Made by a program: the position numbers and the translations under genes. From NCBI GenBank assembly GCA_021298015.1, contig JAJTGY010000014.1:1-64000 (forward strand): 64,000 bases of DNA, read 5' to 3'. Below, piece after piece: positions 53,260 to 62,886 of the stretch (within the stretch, counting starts at the first letter, position 1; every line of letters begins with the position of its first letter). Source of the DNA: Flammeovirgaceae bacterium. GTDB lineage: Bacteria; Bacteroidota; Bacteroidia; Cytophagales; Cyclobacteriaceae. The notes under the pieces are model-generated. The model made no database searches and was not told the DNA's origin. It saw only the letters and a program-made list of their open reading frames with translations.

Positions 53260-54382
53260 TTATAATCCAAACCGGTATTGAATGCCCGTAATCACCTGTG
53301 TTCGGGAGCCCAGCAAGCCCACCTCACAACGAAACTGCACGTGTTTGTTCAACTGAAACTGTCCGCCAATAATGAAATTCCAGGCATCCTTTACGGTTTT
53401 ATCCATGGCGTTGAACCGTTGACGTGGCCACCCTATTAACCGGTGCATCAGCCGCTGAGAGAAATTCACCAGCGCGGGCGAGCGCCTGATTGGCGGCCTC
53501 AAATTTCGCCTTGTTCACCGGGTTTTGTTGTTCAAGAGGGCTTAAATTGCTCCACCAGGTATTCACCTGTTGTTGGGCATCGCCCACGCGTTGAATTTCC
53601 TGATCAATTCGGCCACCCATTTCAGTACCACCTCCGGGAAGAACTTCGGCCAGGGCCAGCGACCCATTCGTTTCGCTTGCGATGGAGACGCGGAATCCAC
53701 CCACCCATACGGCAACGGATTGTTCGGGCTTCTTCAGCTTAAAATTTTTTCCGAAGCGGGGGCCGAAAACAAAGGTGCGCGCAGGCTTGCTCAACTGGGG
53801 AACATCAACCCAGGCCACGTTCATATCGAGTGCCAAAAATCCACCGCCAACACCAATGGTTGGCGTTGCCCCAATGCCGAAGGCAGTTGTGTTAAAGTCA
53901 ACCGTAGAGCCGGCATTTAATATCTCTTTTTCAACCCCGGTTGAATCCGGAACCCACACGCCAAAGTTTACGGCAGTTGACGCTTGCGCTTTGCCGAGTA
54001 TGCCATACACGTTGAGAAAAGGGAACACCCAGACATCCGGCCTTACCGTTACGGAACTGGCTACCGCTTTGGCCTCATCGAAGCGTACCAGACCGTCCAG
54101 ATTATACATCGTGTTATTGTTGAACCCTACATTCAGGTTGTCAATAAGAACGGCCGATTCTTGCCAGAAATACTGAACGCTGATACCCGCGGAATAGGGC
54201 AGGGCGTAGCCAGCCTTGGTTGCCTTATCCCCCCAAATCGGAAGTGAATACGGGTAATCGGTTGTTTTCAGGCTGTCAATCAAGACTTGATTTTTCTTGC
54301 CCACTTCTTTGTTGGTAAAAACCTGAGCGCTTGCTGCACTGCTCAGTAAAACAAGAAAGATAAAGTGTCGTGGGGTTTTCAT
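53260..54382 (-). pseudogene. Outer-membrane beta-barrel protein gene with a frameshift near the 3' end
   Basis: Reading from ATG 54382 gives a signal peptide (MKTPRHFIFLVLLSSAASA, then Q), then a barrel with strands such as SAGISVQYFWQESAVLIDNL and TFVFGPRFGKNFKLKKPEQS, but it runs to TAA at 53399 with a nonsense tail. In the neighbouring frame the sequence continues from AMDKTVKDAWNFIIGGQFQL then NKHVQFRCEVGLLGSRTQVI and ends GIQYRFGL, a typical last outer-membrane strand. The 1123-base span is one base off a multiple of three; the shift lies near 53405-53420, where one extra base in CAACGCC would explain it. Total about 373 residues if repaired. Confidence 0.7.
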
Positions 54383-54470
54383 TTCGCGTGTAGATTTAAT
54401 GTTGCTGTCTGTTTTTCGCAGTTGAGTTACTTTTTCCGATGTACGTGTAGTTCATTTTTTTGAAGTGTCA

Positions 54471-55188
54471 TCAATTGTCCGCTTCCGCTCGCTGCCTCGC
54501 CTTGCCCGCGCCAATGGGTATACCTACGGCCAGGTAGAGTGATCGGTTGAAGACGTTGGGCGAGTTATCGTCCACCACGATATCCACCACACCATAATAA
54601 TACCGTATGCCCAGGTTCATGCCGTTGCCCCGGAGAAGCCGATAACCCAAACCCGCGGTCAGGCCGACATCCAGCGGGTGAAACTGATCTTTAATGTTCA
54701 CGGTATAGGACAGGTCGTTTGAGGTGTTAATATCGTTTTCGAATTTGTCGAAGGCCTTGTAAAGCAGGCCCAGTATAATGCCCCCCTCGGCATAAAAATG
54801 GTTCCTGAACGGATACTTGATCATAACCGGAACATTGGAGCACCTGAGATTTCGGCTTACGATTCCTCCCTGGAAAGCCTGGTCAAGGTCCGGATTGCCC
54901 AACGGGTAGACTGGCAAGCCGTGGGCACCCAGGGGTGATTTTACAATCACCCCGGTGTGAAATAGCCATTGATGTTTCGTTTTGATATCAAAGTAGAATC
55001 CAAGGTGAAAGCCAGTGGCTGTATCCGAGTCGGGTACGCCAGCCAGTGAGAAAAAATTTGCTCCGCCATCGAGCCCGAATTCAACCTTCCCTGAATTCAA
55101 TTTATCGCCCAGCAGCGATATAAGCACCTGTCCAAAAAACCGGATTAAGTGTTGCCAGAAATAGAAAGAGCAGCAAACCCTGTTTCAT
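54471..55188 (-). pseudogene. Outer-membrane beta-barrel protein with a frameshift in a T6 run
   Basis: ATG 55188 starts a signal peptide (MKQGLLLFLFLATLNPVF), but in that frame translation ends soon after. The mature barrel (GKVEFGLDGGANFFSLAGVP, LRGNGMNLGIRYYYGVVDIV) is open in the next frame down to 54471. The two frames meet at a run of six T on the minus strand (A6 at 55134-55139); with five T the reading would be PVFGQVLISLLGDK, joining signal and barrel perfectly. The barrel part resembles PorT/outer-membrane protein beta-barrel domain family proteins. Without repair only a GTG-started fragment at 55127 would be called. Downstream of DUF4136 and a second barrel gene on the same strand. 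Confidence 0.75.
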
Positions 55189-55293
55189 TATCGGATGTTG
55201 AAAAAAGTCATTGCATTAGAAAACCTATCCCCACAATGCCCTACATCGTCAAAATTCACAGGGCGTGCTGCCCTTGTTTGCTGCTGACGCTGG

Positions 55294-55884
55294 CTATTTG
55301 TGGAAAACCAAACCTACATTTAGAGACAAATAGTTTTGCCCGGCATCAAAGTCACCGGCTTTAAAGCCATTGACGTATTTGAGGCCAACCAAAAGACCAG
55401 TTGAGTCATCGATGGAGTATTGCAGACCTACTTCAGGTGTTACACTGAAATGCCACGCATCCTGCTCCAGGGTGTACAAGTTCATATCCGTGTTTCGAAG
55501 GGTATACATGGTGCCCACCCCCAAGCCGACATACGGATTTAATGATTCCCCGGGTTTGAGGTAGTAGTTGCCGGCCAGCAGCAAGGGAAACTGGTTGCTA
55601 TACCGGTATTGTTTGCCACTGAGTGAAGAATTGTCTACCGTGTAAGTAGCGTATGACTTTTCTTCATAAAACACATTCCATCCGAGTGTGAATCCTACTC
55701 CGATATTGGGTTGAACCATCTTGCGATAGTCGATCGCAATACCCCGAAAACTTGGCTTCTCTACAAAATCGCCCAAGTCACCGGTGCCAAACCCCATCGA
55801 ATAGGTTACGGCCGTCTGAGTCTGTGCCCAGGACACGGGAGCCAGAATAAACAGAGCGAAAGCGAGGATAATTAACTTTTTCAT
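55294..55884 (-). CDS. Outer-membrane beta-barrel protein
   Basis: 196 residues from ATG 55884 (the frame is open to 55923 but without a signal start). Signal peptide MKKLIILAFALFILAPVSWA then eight predicted strands, with GVGFTLGWNVFYEEKSYATY, PYVGLGVGTMYTLRNTDMNL and SVTPEVGLQYSIDDSTGLLV, ending NVGLVFHK. This fits the outer-membrane protein beta-barrel domain (OmpW/OmpA-like) type. It lies 7 bases downstream of the DUF4136 gene and is probably cotranscribed with it and with the frameshifted barrel gene. Confidence 0.75.
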   Translation of the reverse strand: MKKLIILAFALFILAPVSWAQTQTAVTYSMGFGTGDLGDFVEKPSFRGIAIDYRKMVQPNIGVGFTLGWNVFYEEKSYATYTVDNSSLSGKQYRYSNQFPLLLAGNYYLKPGESLNPYVGLGVGTMYTLRNTDMNLYTLEQDAWHFSVTPEVGLQYSIDDSTGLLVGLKYVNGFKAGDFDAGQNYLSLNVGLVFHK

Positions 55885-55891
55885 GGCTCGG

Positions 55892-56527
55892 TTATTTTGT
55901 GTTAAGGTAAGGGGACTGAGCAAAGGCCTGATCGATGGCTGTGTTAATGCGATTCACATCATAGGTGCCCACATATAAACCGTTGGCGACCGCAACCCAG
56001 GTGGCGGGCGAGCGTCTGATCGGAGATTCTACTTTTGGATCGGCCATCGTGATGATGAGAGATCCCGTTGTATAGCTTGAAACGGTGTAATAGGGGGGAT
56101 AGTACCAGCCCCAATATCCGCCATACCATCCGCCATATCCATACCACCAGTCATACCAGTAGCTGTAAAAGTACGTGGTTGATGAAAGTGCGGCAGGAGT
56201 CACCACAATGTCCGGACGATTAACGGGCGTGGGCGTAATCTTCGTCCAGCCGTTGGCCGTCATGTTCCGCTCAATCGCTTGCAAGATGGGCTGAGCAAAA
56301 GCATCCTTCATGAAAACATACGTGGTGTCACCGTTATCGATCTCAACATCGGTGACAATCTTATCGGGCAGGGCGTAGGTTGACTTGCTCTTAAAGTCGT
56401 ATTCTTCGTCAAACGAAGTGAACACGACATCTAAATCCTCTGCGTAGTCGGGGCCAGCAGGATAGCAACTCCATATCATACCACACAGGGCGGCTATGAC
56501 GAGAAAAAAGTTTAGCTTTCGTAACAT
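55892..56527 (-). CDS. DUF4136 lipoprotein with aromatic-rich loop
   Basis: 211 residues. Lipobox IWSC after a signal. The DUF4136 fold begins FTSFDEEYDFKSKSTYALPD. A distinctive insert YWYDWWYGYGGWYGGYWGWY near residue 125 is followed by YPPYY, then VSSYTTGSLIITMADPKVES. DUF4136 proteins are periplasmic lipoproteins of unknown role in Bacteroidetes and Proteobacteria. First gene of a three-gene unit with the two barrel genes. Paralogue-like to 58056-58616. Confidence 0.8.
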   Translation of the reverse strand: MLRKLNFFLVIAALCGMIWSCYPAGPDYAEDLDVVFTSFDEEYDFKSKSTYALPDKIVTDVEIDNGDTTYVFMKDAFAQPILQAIERNMTANGWTKITPTPVNRPDIVVTPAALSSTTYFYSYWYDWWYGYGGWYGGYWGWYYPPYYTVSSYTTGSLIITMADPKVESPIRRSPATWVAVANGLYVGTYDVNRINTAIDQAFAQSPYLNTK

Positions 56528-56813
56528 GGTTAAGAGTTTTATTAAGCAAAGTTAACTTTCTTGAGGTCTAAGAAAATATGATTTCTATCACGAAGAGGTA
56601 AATCAACGCATCCGTCTACGTTTACTGGTGTATGGCAGTTGAGCTATGTTTCGGGCTGGGTTAACTGTCCGATTCTTTTGATCGGCATAGGCAATTTGTT
56701 TATTTTTCGACAGTGCTGGGATAGGATCGCGTTATCACCGGGCACTGGTGGTGAAGTAAGGTGGTAAACTTGTGAAATATTTAAATGTGTTTTGATCTAG
56801 CCCGGTACTGCCC

Positions 56814-58025
56814 ATGATCGATGACGTCCAACTGGCCTTTGATGGTTTATCACCCTTGGTGCGCTTTGCGCTTGCATTTGGCCTCGTTTTGCTGGTACCA
56901 AGGATTTTTCAACGATTCCGTCTGCCCGGAGTGCTGGCTCTTATTGCGATAGGCGTTGCCTTTGGTCCGCGTGGCCTTCACCTGTTTCGGGAGAATGGCG
57001 AGGTGCTCATGATTTTCGCTATCCTCGGCAAACTCCTGCTGCTTTTTTTCTCGGGCCTTGACATTGAAATTGAGGATCTCAAGAGGAACATCCGGAAGTC
57101 GATGCTGTTGGCTGGCTTTTTGTTTTCCTTGCCCCTGATCGGGGGGATCGTGCTTGGCTTTGTTTTCGGTTATGGATTTCTCACTTCGTTGATGATCGGT
57201 ATTCTTTTCTCCTCTCACTCGGTCATTGCCTATCCCATCATGATCAACGCGGGGGTGGCCAAACGCGAGGCCGTTGCCGTTACCGTAGGCGCTACGGCCA
57301 TAACGGATATTACCTCACTGGTAATGTTTGCCATCTGTCTACCCATTCACACCACCGGATTTGTCTGGAGTGCGTTTTTCATTCAATTAATTTTCATTGT
57401 TGCGTTCATCCCCGGGGTGATCATCTCCTTTCGCTGGCTGGGCAATAATGTGTTTAAACGACTCGGGGACGACCCAGCTCAACAGTTGATCTTTTTGTTG
57501 CTGGTCGTTATTGTGGCTGCGCAGGGGGCAGAGCTGGTTAACATGGATTCGATTGTGGGGGCATTTCTGGCCGGCCTGGCCGTTAGCTCTACATTGCCCA
57601 ACAAAGGCATCCGCGGGCAACTGGAAACACTTGGCAACACGCTGTTTATCCCAGCCTTCTTTATTTCATTAGGGGTGTTAATTGATCCCAAAACGGTACT
57701 GCAAACGGTGCGCGAGCACTTCGGATTGGTCGTGGGAGTGTCCGGTACGCTGGTGGTTACGAAAATACTGGCAGCCCAATGGGCGGGCACCTTGTTAAAG
57801 TTTGACGGAATTTCAAAAAAACTGATCGGTTCGCTCACGATTCCGTAGGTTTCCTCAACTCTGGCGGTGGCGCTGGTGGCCTATGAAAGCATGAACGCTG
57901 CCGGGGAGCGCCTGATTGACAGTGCCTTACTGAACAGCATTCTGGTTCTGATGGTCGTGACCTCGCTGTTGGGTACCATTCTGGCTCAGCGGTTTGCCAC
58001 CAAAATGGCGGCAGTAGAATTGTAA
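56814..58025 (+). pseudogene. CPA2-type cation:proton antiporter with in-frame TAG
   Basis: Residues 1-344 are a typical CPA2 (Na+/H+, KefB-like) exchanger without RCK domain: eleven helices with DITSLVMFAICLPIH and FIPAFFISLGVLIDPKTVLQ. The frame ends with GSLTIP and TAG (57846-57848). Past that codon it continues in frame for 58 codons: VSSTLAVALVAYESMNAAGE and a last helix ILVLMVVTSLLGTILAQRFA, ending MAAVEL and TAA at 58023. Members carry Gln there (..IPQVxxTLAxxLVxY), so CAG to TAG is likely. The last helix is needed for the fold, so the truncated form is probably inactive. Confidence 0.8.
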
Positions 58026-58055
58026 AATGGAGTCGTGTTTACCAAACAAATAGAA

Positions 58056-58616
58056 ATGATGCGCATTTTTTTCCTGCTCGCGGTTTTGTTTACCTCCGGC
58101 AAGACGGTTGCACAATCCGTGAAAACAGACTACGACACCCGCCTGGACTTTGATCGGTTCACCACGTATGCCTGGCTCGCTCCAGACGACAGTGTGCTCA
58201 ATCGTTACCGGAAGGACAAGATTTTTGGTGGATTCATTACCTACCGCGCAGACACGGAGTTGAAAGCGCTCGGTTTTCGGCAGGACACGCTTCGCCCGCA
58301 GGCCATCTTCATGTTCTTTACTTCGGTAGAGGAGATCACGCGCTATTCTCAAAGCCCGACACTTTCCGTAGGGGTTGGCGTGGGTGGCCCCGGCTACTAT
58401 GTGTCGGCCGCGGGGCCGGTGGCCGGAGGAAAAATTACCGCTAGCACGGAGGAAAACGGAATGCTGAAATATATGATGTACGATGCCTCCAGCGGTAAAA
58501 TAGTCTGGTCCGGCCTGGTGAATAAGACGTTTAAGCCTACGGACGATATCGAGGATTTGATTGCTGATTACACCGCTAAGATCTTCAAGAAGTTCCCGCG
58601 TAAACGAAAAAAGTAA
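58056..58616 (+). CDS. DUF4136 lipoprotein-like secreted protein
   Basis: 186 residues from ATG 58056 (or 58059); a GTG at 58035 is the only longer start. Signal MMRIFFLLAVLFTSGKTVAQ, then VKTDYDTRLDFDRFTTYAWL, the DUF4136 start pattern. A Gly-rich stretch (GVGVGGPGYYVSAAGPVAGG) lies in the middle and a Lys/Arg-rich end. It converges on the DUF2490 gene (8-base gap). No lipobox Cys seen, so it may be periplasmic and soluble. Confidence 0.78.
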   Translation: MMRIFFLLAVLFTSGKTVAQSVKTDYDTRLDFDRFTTYAWLAPDDSVLNRYRKDKIFGGFITYRADTELKALGFRQDTLRPQAIFMFFTSVEEITRYSQSPTLSVGVGVGGPGYYVSAAGPVAGGKITASTEENGMLKYMMYDASSGKIVWSGLVNKTFKPTDDIEDLIADYTAKIFKKFPRKRKK

Positions 58617-58624
58617 AGGAGACT

Positions 58625-59377
58625 TCAGTTACCGACTCCCGAGGCGGTCGTGGGTTTTACCTTTCGCAGGAAGTGTTTGACGCGAACCCGGAATATGTGG
58701 TCGGTGGTAGAAAAGGAGTCCTCCAGCGTGTTTCGACTTTTTTGAAGGGTGTACACGAATTCAACCCTGAACGAATAGCTGATGCGATACCCGATGCCGT
58801 TGCGAATCCTCACTCGATTGGCAAATCGCTCCTCCACGTCCTGGTCCATGACAATAAAAGCTTCGCCATCCAGTATACCGTACCACAAATGATCCCCTGA
58901 AAACATGGTCGGCTTGTTGAATGGAATCAAAAATTCAGCGCGCAAACGGCTCCGATTACTCTCGCTCCATTCTCCCGTTTCCTGATTTTGAAAATTGCGT
59001 TGCTCGAAACGCACCAGCAAACGGGTAAGTATTCGCCTGTTGGGAGTGAAGTGAAATCGGGCGCCCACCATAGGGCGAATCTCGAGTGTTTCCAGCGACT
59101 GGTTTTGAAAGGTATTGCTCACCAACAGGGCACCCATCAGGTCCACGTTTTGGCTCAACGCGTACTCGGGTGTAACTTGTACATCGAATGCCCGCCATCG
59201 GGGTGAGGTAAATGCCGTGCTGTACGTGCCAGCCAACTCCACATTCCAGGAGTTGGCAAACGGATAATTCAGCATATACTCAAACCAAAGCTGCTCATTG
59301 GTCTGTGAGTGGGCGGGGGAGGCCGTTGCTACCACCAGGGCGAAGCCCACCAACCCTCGCTTCAAAAGACGGACCAC
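58625..59377 (-). CDS. DUF2490 outer-membrane beta-barrel protein
   Basis: 250 residues. Signal peptide (MVRLLKRGLVGFALVVATAS, ending AHS) then QTNEQLWFEYMLNYPFANSW and ten or so strands such as RIRNGIGYRISYSFRVEFVY. It is a paralogue of 36161-36910. The stop converges on the DUF4136-like gene; upstream by 1 base is the secreted protein gene 59379-60047, so these are likely cotranscribed. Confidence 0.82.
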   Translation of the reverse strand: MVRLLKRGLVGFALVVATASPAHSQTNEQLWFEYMLNYPFANSWNVELAGTYSTAFTSPRWRAFDVQVTPEYALSQNVDLMGALLVSNTFQNQSLETLEIRPMVGARFHFTPNRRILTRLLVRFEQRNFQNQETGEWSESNRSRLRAEFLIPFNKPTMFSGDHLWYGILDGEAFIVMDQDVEERFANRVRIRNGIGYRISYSFRVEFVYTLQKSRNTLEDSFSTTDHIFRVRVKHFLRKVKPTTASGVGN

Positions 59378-59378
59378 T

Positions 59379-60047
59379 TTACTTGACTCGCTGTGTATAG
59401 TCCTGATTCACCGCGTTGATTTTCATTTTCTGGGCAGGCATATCCAGTACGGTGGTGGTTCCGTGATTGATGCCGGAACTGAACTTCTCGTAATTGATTT
59501 CACCACTCACCGGGTCTTTCCCGAGCAGGCTGCTAAACGTCTTTTTCACGTACAGGTTTGTCTTTTTGTCGATCAGCAGCGTGAGTTTGTCACCTTTGAC
59601 ATACACGTCTGCGGCCGTGGCTTCAAGGGTTTCACCGCTTTCCGTAACGGTGGCTTTGGAGAAAAAGTCCATCAATTGGCCTTTGGTCATAAACGTGTAG
59701 GCCACGGATAGTTCCAGAGCTTTTTGAACATATTCCGCTTTATCATCCACTGCGTTTTGCTGCATCTTTCCGCGGATACCGCGTTTTTGCTCCACGCTGC
59801 TTTCAGCATCCACGAGCTTGGCCTGCAGTTTTCCCTGGTCGTCAAAACTAAACTCGGTGATCGTGGTCAGCTTAACCTGACCATCCACGGAGACGTCCGA
59901 TTTGCGTTTCCAGATGTACGCTTTGAGCTTTTCGTTGTTCGCCTCATCGGCTGCGCTAATAGCCAGGGTCAGGTTTTCGTTCTGGGCAAAAGCAACAAGC
60001 GAAGCTGCCAGTGCAATGAACACAAGCACTAATCTTTTCGTTTTCAT
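59379..60047 (-). CDS. Secreted protein, outer-membrane lipoprotein-sorting-like fold
   Basis: 222 residues from ATG 60047 (TTG 60053 is an upstream alternative). Signal MKTKRLVLVFIALAASLVAF, then AQNENLTLAISAADEANNEK. The mature part contains LTTITEFSFDDQGKLQAKLV, SGETLEATAADVYVKGDKLT and LLIDKKTNLYVKKTFSSLLG, which recall LolA/DUF4292-like half-barrels, but I cannot name a family. Cotranscribed with DUF2490 downstream and 19 bases past the sulfatase stop. Function unknown. Confidence 0.65.
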   Translation of the reverse strand: MKTKRLVLVFIALAASLVAFAQNENLTLAISAADEANNEKLKAYIWKRKSDVSVDGQVKLTTITEFSFDDQGKLQAKLVDAESSVEQKRGIRGKMQQNAVDDKAEYVQKALELSVAYTFMTKGQLMDFFSKATVTESGETLEATAADVYVKGDKLTLLIDKKTNLYVKKTFSSLLGKDPVSGEINYEKFSSGINHGTTTVLDMPAQKMKINAVNQDYTQRVK

Positions 60048-60066
60048 TGGCAAAGGTTTATGTCTT

Positions 60067-62430
60067 TTAAGATCGGGTACTGATCACAACCTTTTCAATC
60101 TTTCCGGTGAACTTCTCCTTGCCCTTATAGGGTGGATACACGGGTGTATTTTCATCTACTCCAACGTCAGCCGATTCATCGATACCAAACGTGTTGGCGT
60201 TTGTTTTTTCGATTTTTCCCTCCGCCACTTTTTTATCATCGATAAAAATGGATGCTATGCCGCCAGCTCCGCGGCCACCTTCATAGGCGAAATCAAACCT
60301 AAGGGTGTGTTTACCGGGCAGAAGCTTTGTGTTGGATGTAACGGTAAATGTCTCAAGCCCTACCCAATTGTAGGAGTAGGCCGGCTTGCCATCCAATACA
60401 TAAAATGTCCAACCACCAAAGTCGCCCCCCTGGCATACAATTACTCCATTTGTATTGGCTTTAACATCTACTTGCGCGGTTATGGTAAGCGAGGTGTTTT
60501 TGATATTGATGAACGCATTTTCGGGGATGCCGGTTGCGCCTTCATAAAGAGTAAGCGATGTTTTTCCGTTCATCAGGTCAGGCCGACCAGCAATAGCCGG
60601 ATCGAGTCGTTCAATTCCACGATCGTCAATCGGTAATACGTTGTACTTCACGGCTTCATCCATGAATTTCTTTTTCAGCTCCTCAAGTTTCCCCGGGTTC
60701 TCAGCGGCTACGTTTTTCGCCTGGCTGAAGTCTTCATTTACGTTGTACAGTTCCCAGATATCTTCGGTCAATGGCCTTCGGGGCTTAGCTTCCCAAGGTG
60801 CTTTGTGGATGGTGCCGGCAAACCAACCTTCATGGTAAATAGCCCGGTTGCCAATCATTTCGAAGTACTGTGTTTTTCTGATATCAGCGGCAGTGGCATT
60901 GTCAAACGAATACTTCATACTTACGCCCTCGATGGGGCGTTGCTCGATTCCATTTACAACACGAGGTGCGGGAACGCCTACGCATTCATACACCGTGGGT
61001 GCTACATCGATAACATGATGGAACTGAGAACGAACTTCATTTTTTGCCTGTATGCCTTTTGGCCAATGCATTACCATACCATTTCGGGTACCGCCAAAAT
61101 TGGAGGCTACCTGTTTGGTCCAGGTAAAAGGCGTGTTGCCCGCCACAGCCCAGCCAGCGGCAAAATGGTTATAGGTTTCTTCCGTACCCAGCTTGTCAAT
61201 TTTATCAAGCTGCATGTCGAGCGTTTCCTGGACACCGTTGAAATAGGTGTTTTCGTTAAACATACCGATCATGCCTCCCTCTGCACTAGATCCATTGTCG
61301 CCCACGATGTACAGAAAAATGGTATTCTCCAGTTCACCACGTTCTTCCAAAGCAGCCACGAGGCGACCGATTTCATAATCGGTGTGTTCGGCAAATCCGG
61401 CAAATACCTCCATTTGACGCTCAAAGAGGCGTTTCTCATCGGCTGTCAGGTCGTCCCAGTTTTTGATGGCTTCGGGTTTGGGTGCCAGCACGGTATTTTC
61501 AGGCACCACGCCAAGTTTCTTTTGGCGAGCCAGTGTTTCTTCGCGCACTTTATCCCAGCCCTGCGCAAACTTGCCCTTGTATTTTTCGATATAGCTTTTG
61601 GGCGAATGGTGCGGAGCATGAGTGGCACCGGTGGCAAAATACAGGTAAAAGGGCTTTTCAGGGGTCAAGGATTGTTATGTGTTCATCCAGGCAATAGCAC
61701 GGTCCGTCATGTCGGTGGTAAAGTGATAGTTGGGGTCCTCCACATTTGGGTAGACGCGCGTGTTGCCGTCATACACCATGGGGTGCCATTGGTTTGTTTC
61801 GCCACCAATGAATCCGTAAAACTTATCGAACCCAGAGCCGGTAGGCCAGCGGTCGTACGGCCCCGAAACAGATGCTTCCCAGGGGGGCGTCTCATGGTAC
61901 TTTCCAAAGGCAGCCGTGCTATACCCGTTCATGCGCAACACTTGAGCGGCAGGAGTTATGGATTGAGGACGGATGCCGGTATTACCCGGAAACGCAGTAC
62001 CTACTTCCATGATGGCACCGGCATTGTTCGAATGATGATTGTAGCCCGTTAGCAGAGCCGTGCGGGTAGGTGAGCACAAGGCCGTAGTATGAAACCGGTT
62101 ATACTTCAATCCGTTAGCGGCCAGTTTCTCCAGCGTGGGCATTTGAATGGGACCACCAAAGGCACTCGAATGACCGAATCCGATGTCATCGACCAACACA
62201 ATCACCACATTAGGCGCCTGATCAGGCTTTTTTGCCTCAAACCGGGCGGGCGCTTTTGCATTTCGTGCATCCAGTTCGGTAATGACGGGATACGTGGGTT
62301 CTTTGATTGGCAGAACCGTACGATCCAACTGACCGGGAACGGCTGTGGCTAATTCTGCTGTAGGAGGATTGCACGAAGCGATTCCCAAGGTTATGACACC
62401 GAGAAGTACCAAACGTAGTAATGCTTTCAT
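60067..62430 (-). pseudogene. Arylsulfatase with in-frame TAA
   Basis: From ATG 62430 a lipobox (LGIASC) precedes a sulfatase: NVVIVLVDDIGFGHSSAFGG near residue 80 (metal ligands) and TTALCSPTRTALLTGYNHHS near 115, where CSPTR is the FGly motif. The frame stops at TAA (61675-61677) after AIAWMNT, codon 252. It resumes in the same frame with QSLTPEKPFYLYFATGATHAP (residue 253 on) and runs 535 codons further to 60067, ending in a concanavalin-like C-terminal domain. Total 787 codons, normal for the family. Neither half has both the nucleophile and the full metal site, so loss of function is expected unless the codon is read through. Confidence 0.85.
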
Positions 62431-62549
62431 GGATTGATTGATAGGGTTTTGAGTTACGAATATCGCAAACTTAATCAGAAACGAATTGCGCAGGAGTGAA
62501 CGGCTACGTCTAATTTGCAAAAGCTGACGTACTGCCCGTAAAAAAGTGG

Positions 62550-62843
62550 TTAGGTCCGGTTTAGGTCCAGCACAAGTCCCTTTGCTTCGGGTGCCAGCAT
62601 AACCAGGAAATCATTGTGAAGCGTGTTGTCGGTGATGCGGGAAAAGAACATGTTCCGAATCATCTCAAAGTAGCGCAAGGCCAGCAGCTGGTTATGTGCC
62701 AGGCCAATAAATTCGGCCCATAATGGCAGCAGGGCTGTTTCAATTTTCTGCGTCACCTCCCGATAGGTTTCCATAAGCATGGGCACGTTCCGGTTTCGCA
62801 CCAGTTGCATCGTGGCCAAAATCGTCAGTTTGTGGTTAGCCAT
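62550..62843 (-). CDS. Small helical protein of unknown function
   Basis: 97 residues from ATG 62843, mainly helical: ILATMQLVRNRNVPMLMETY and REVTQKIETALLPLWAEFIG, then LAHNQLLALRYFEMIRNMFF. No signal peptide or known domain. The open frame extends upstream to 62891, just past a stop, within the 3' region of the carbonic anhydrase remnant, and it could be the 3' piece of another gene. It lies 44 bases after that remnant. Treat as a weak gene call. Confidence 0.4.
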   Translation of the reverse strand: MANHKLTILATMQLVRNRNVPMLMETYREVTQKIETALLPLWAEFIGLAHNQLLALRYFEMIRNMFFSRITDNTLHNDFLVMLAPEAKGLVLDLNRT

Positions 62844-62886
62844 CGGGTACAGAAACCCAGGATCGAATTGAGCGCATACCCGAATT

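Noticed and set aside
52435-61677. Reassignment of TAG or TAA to Gln to explain the in-frame stops
   Set aside because: TAG and TAA end many intact genes here (for example the kinase at 23691 ends in TAG and actA in TAA), so a changed code is not supported.
60805-62052. A 415-codon open frame on the plus strand
   Set aside because: It lies wholly opposite the sulfatase reading frame, has no signal or domain pattern, and the sulfatase strand shows strong family motifs.
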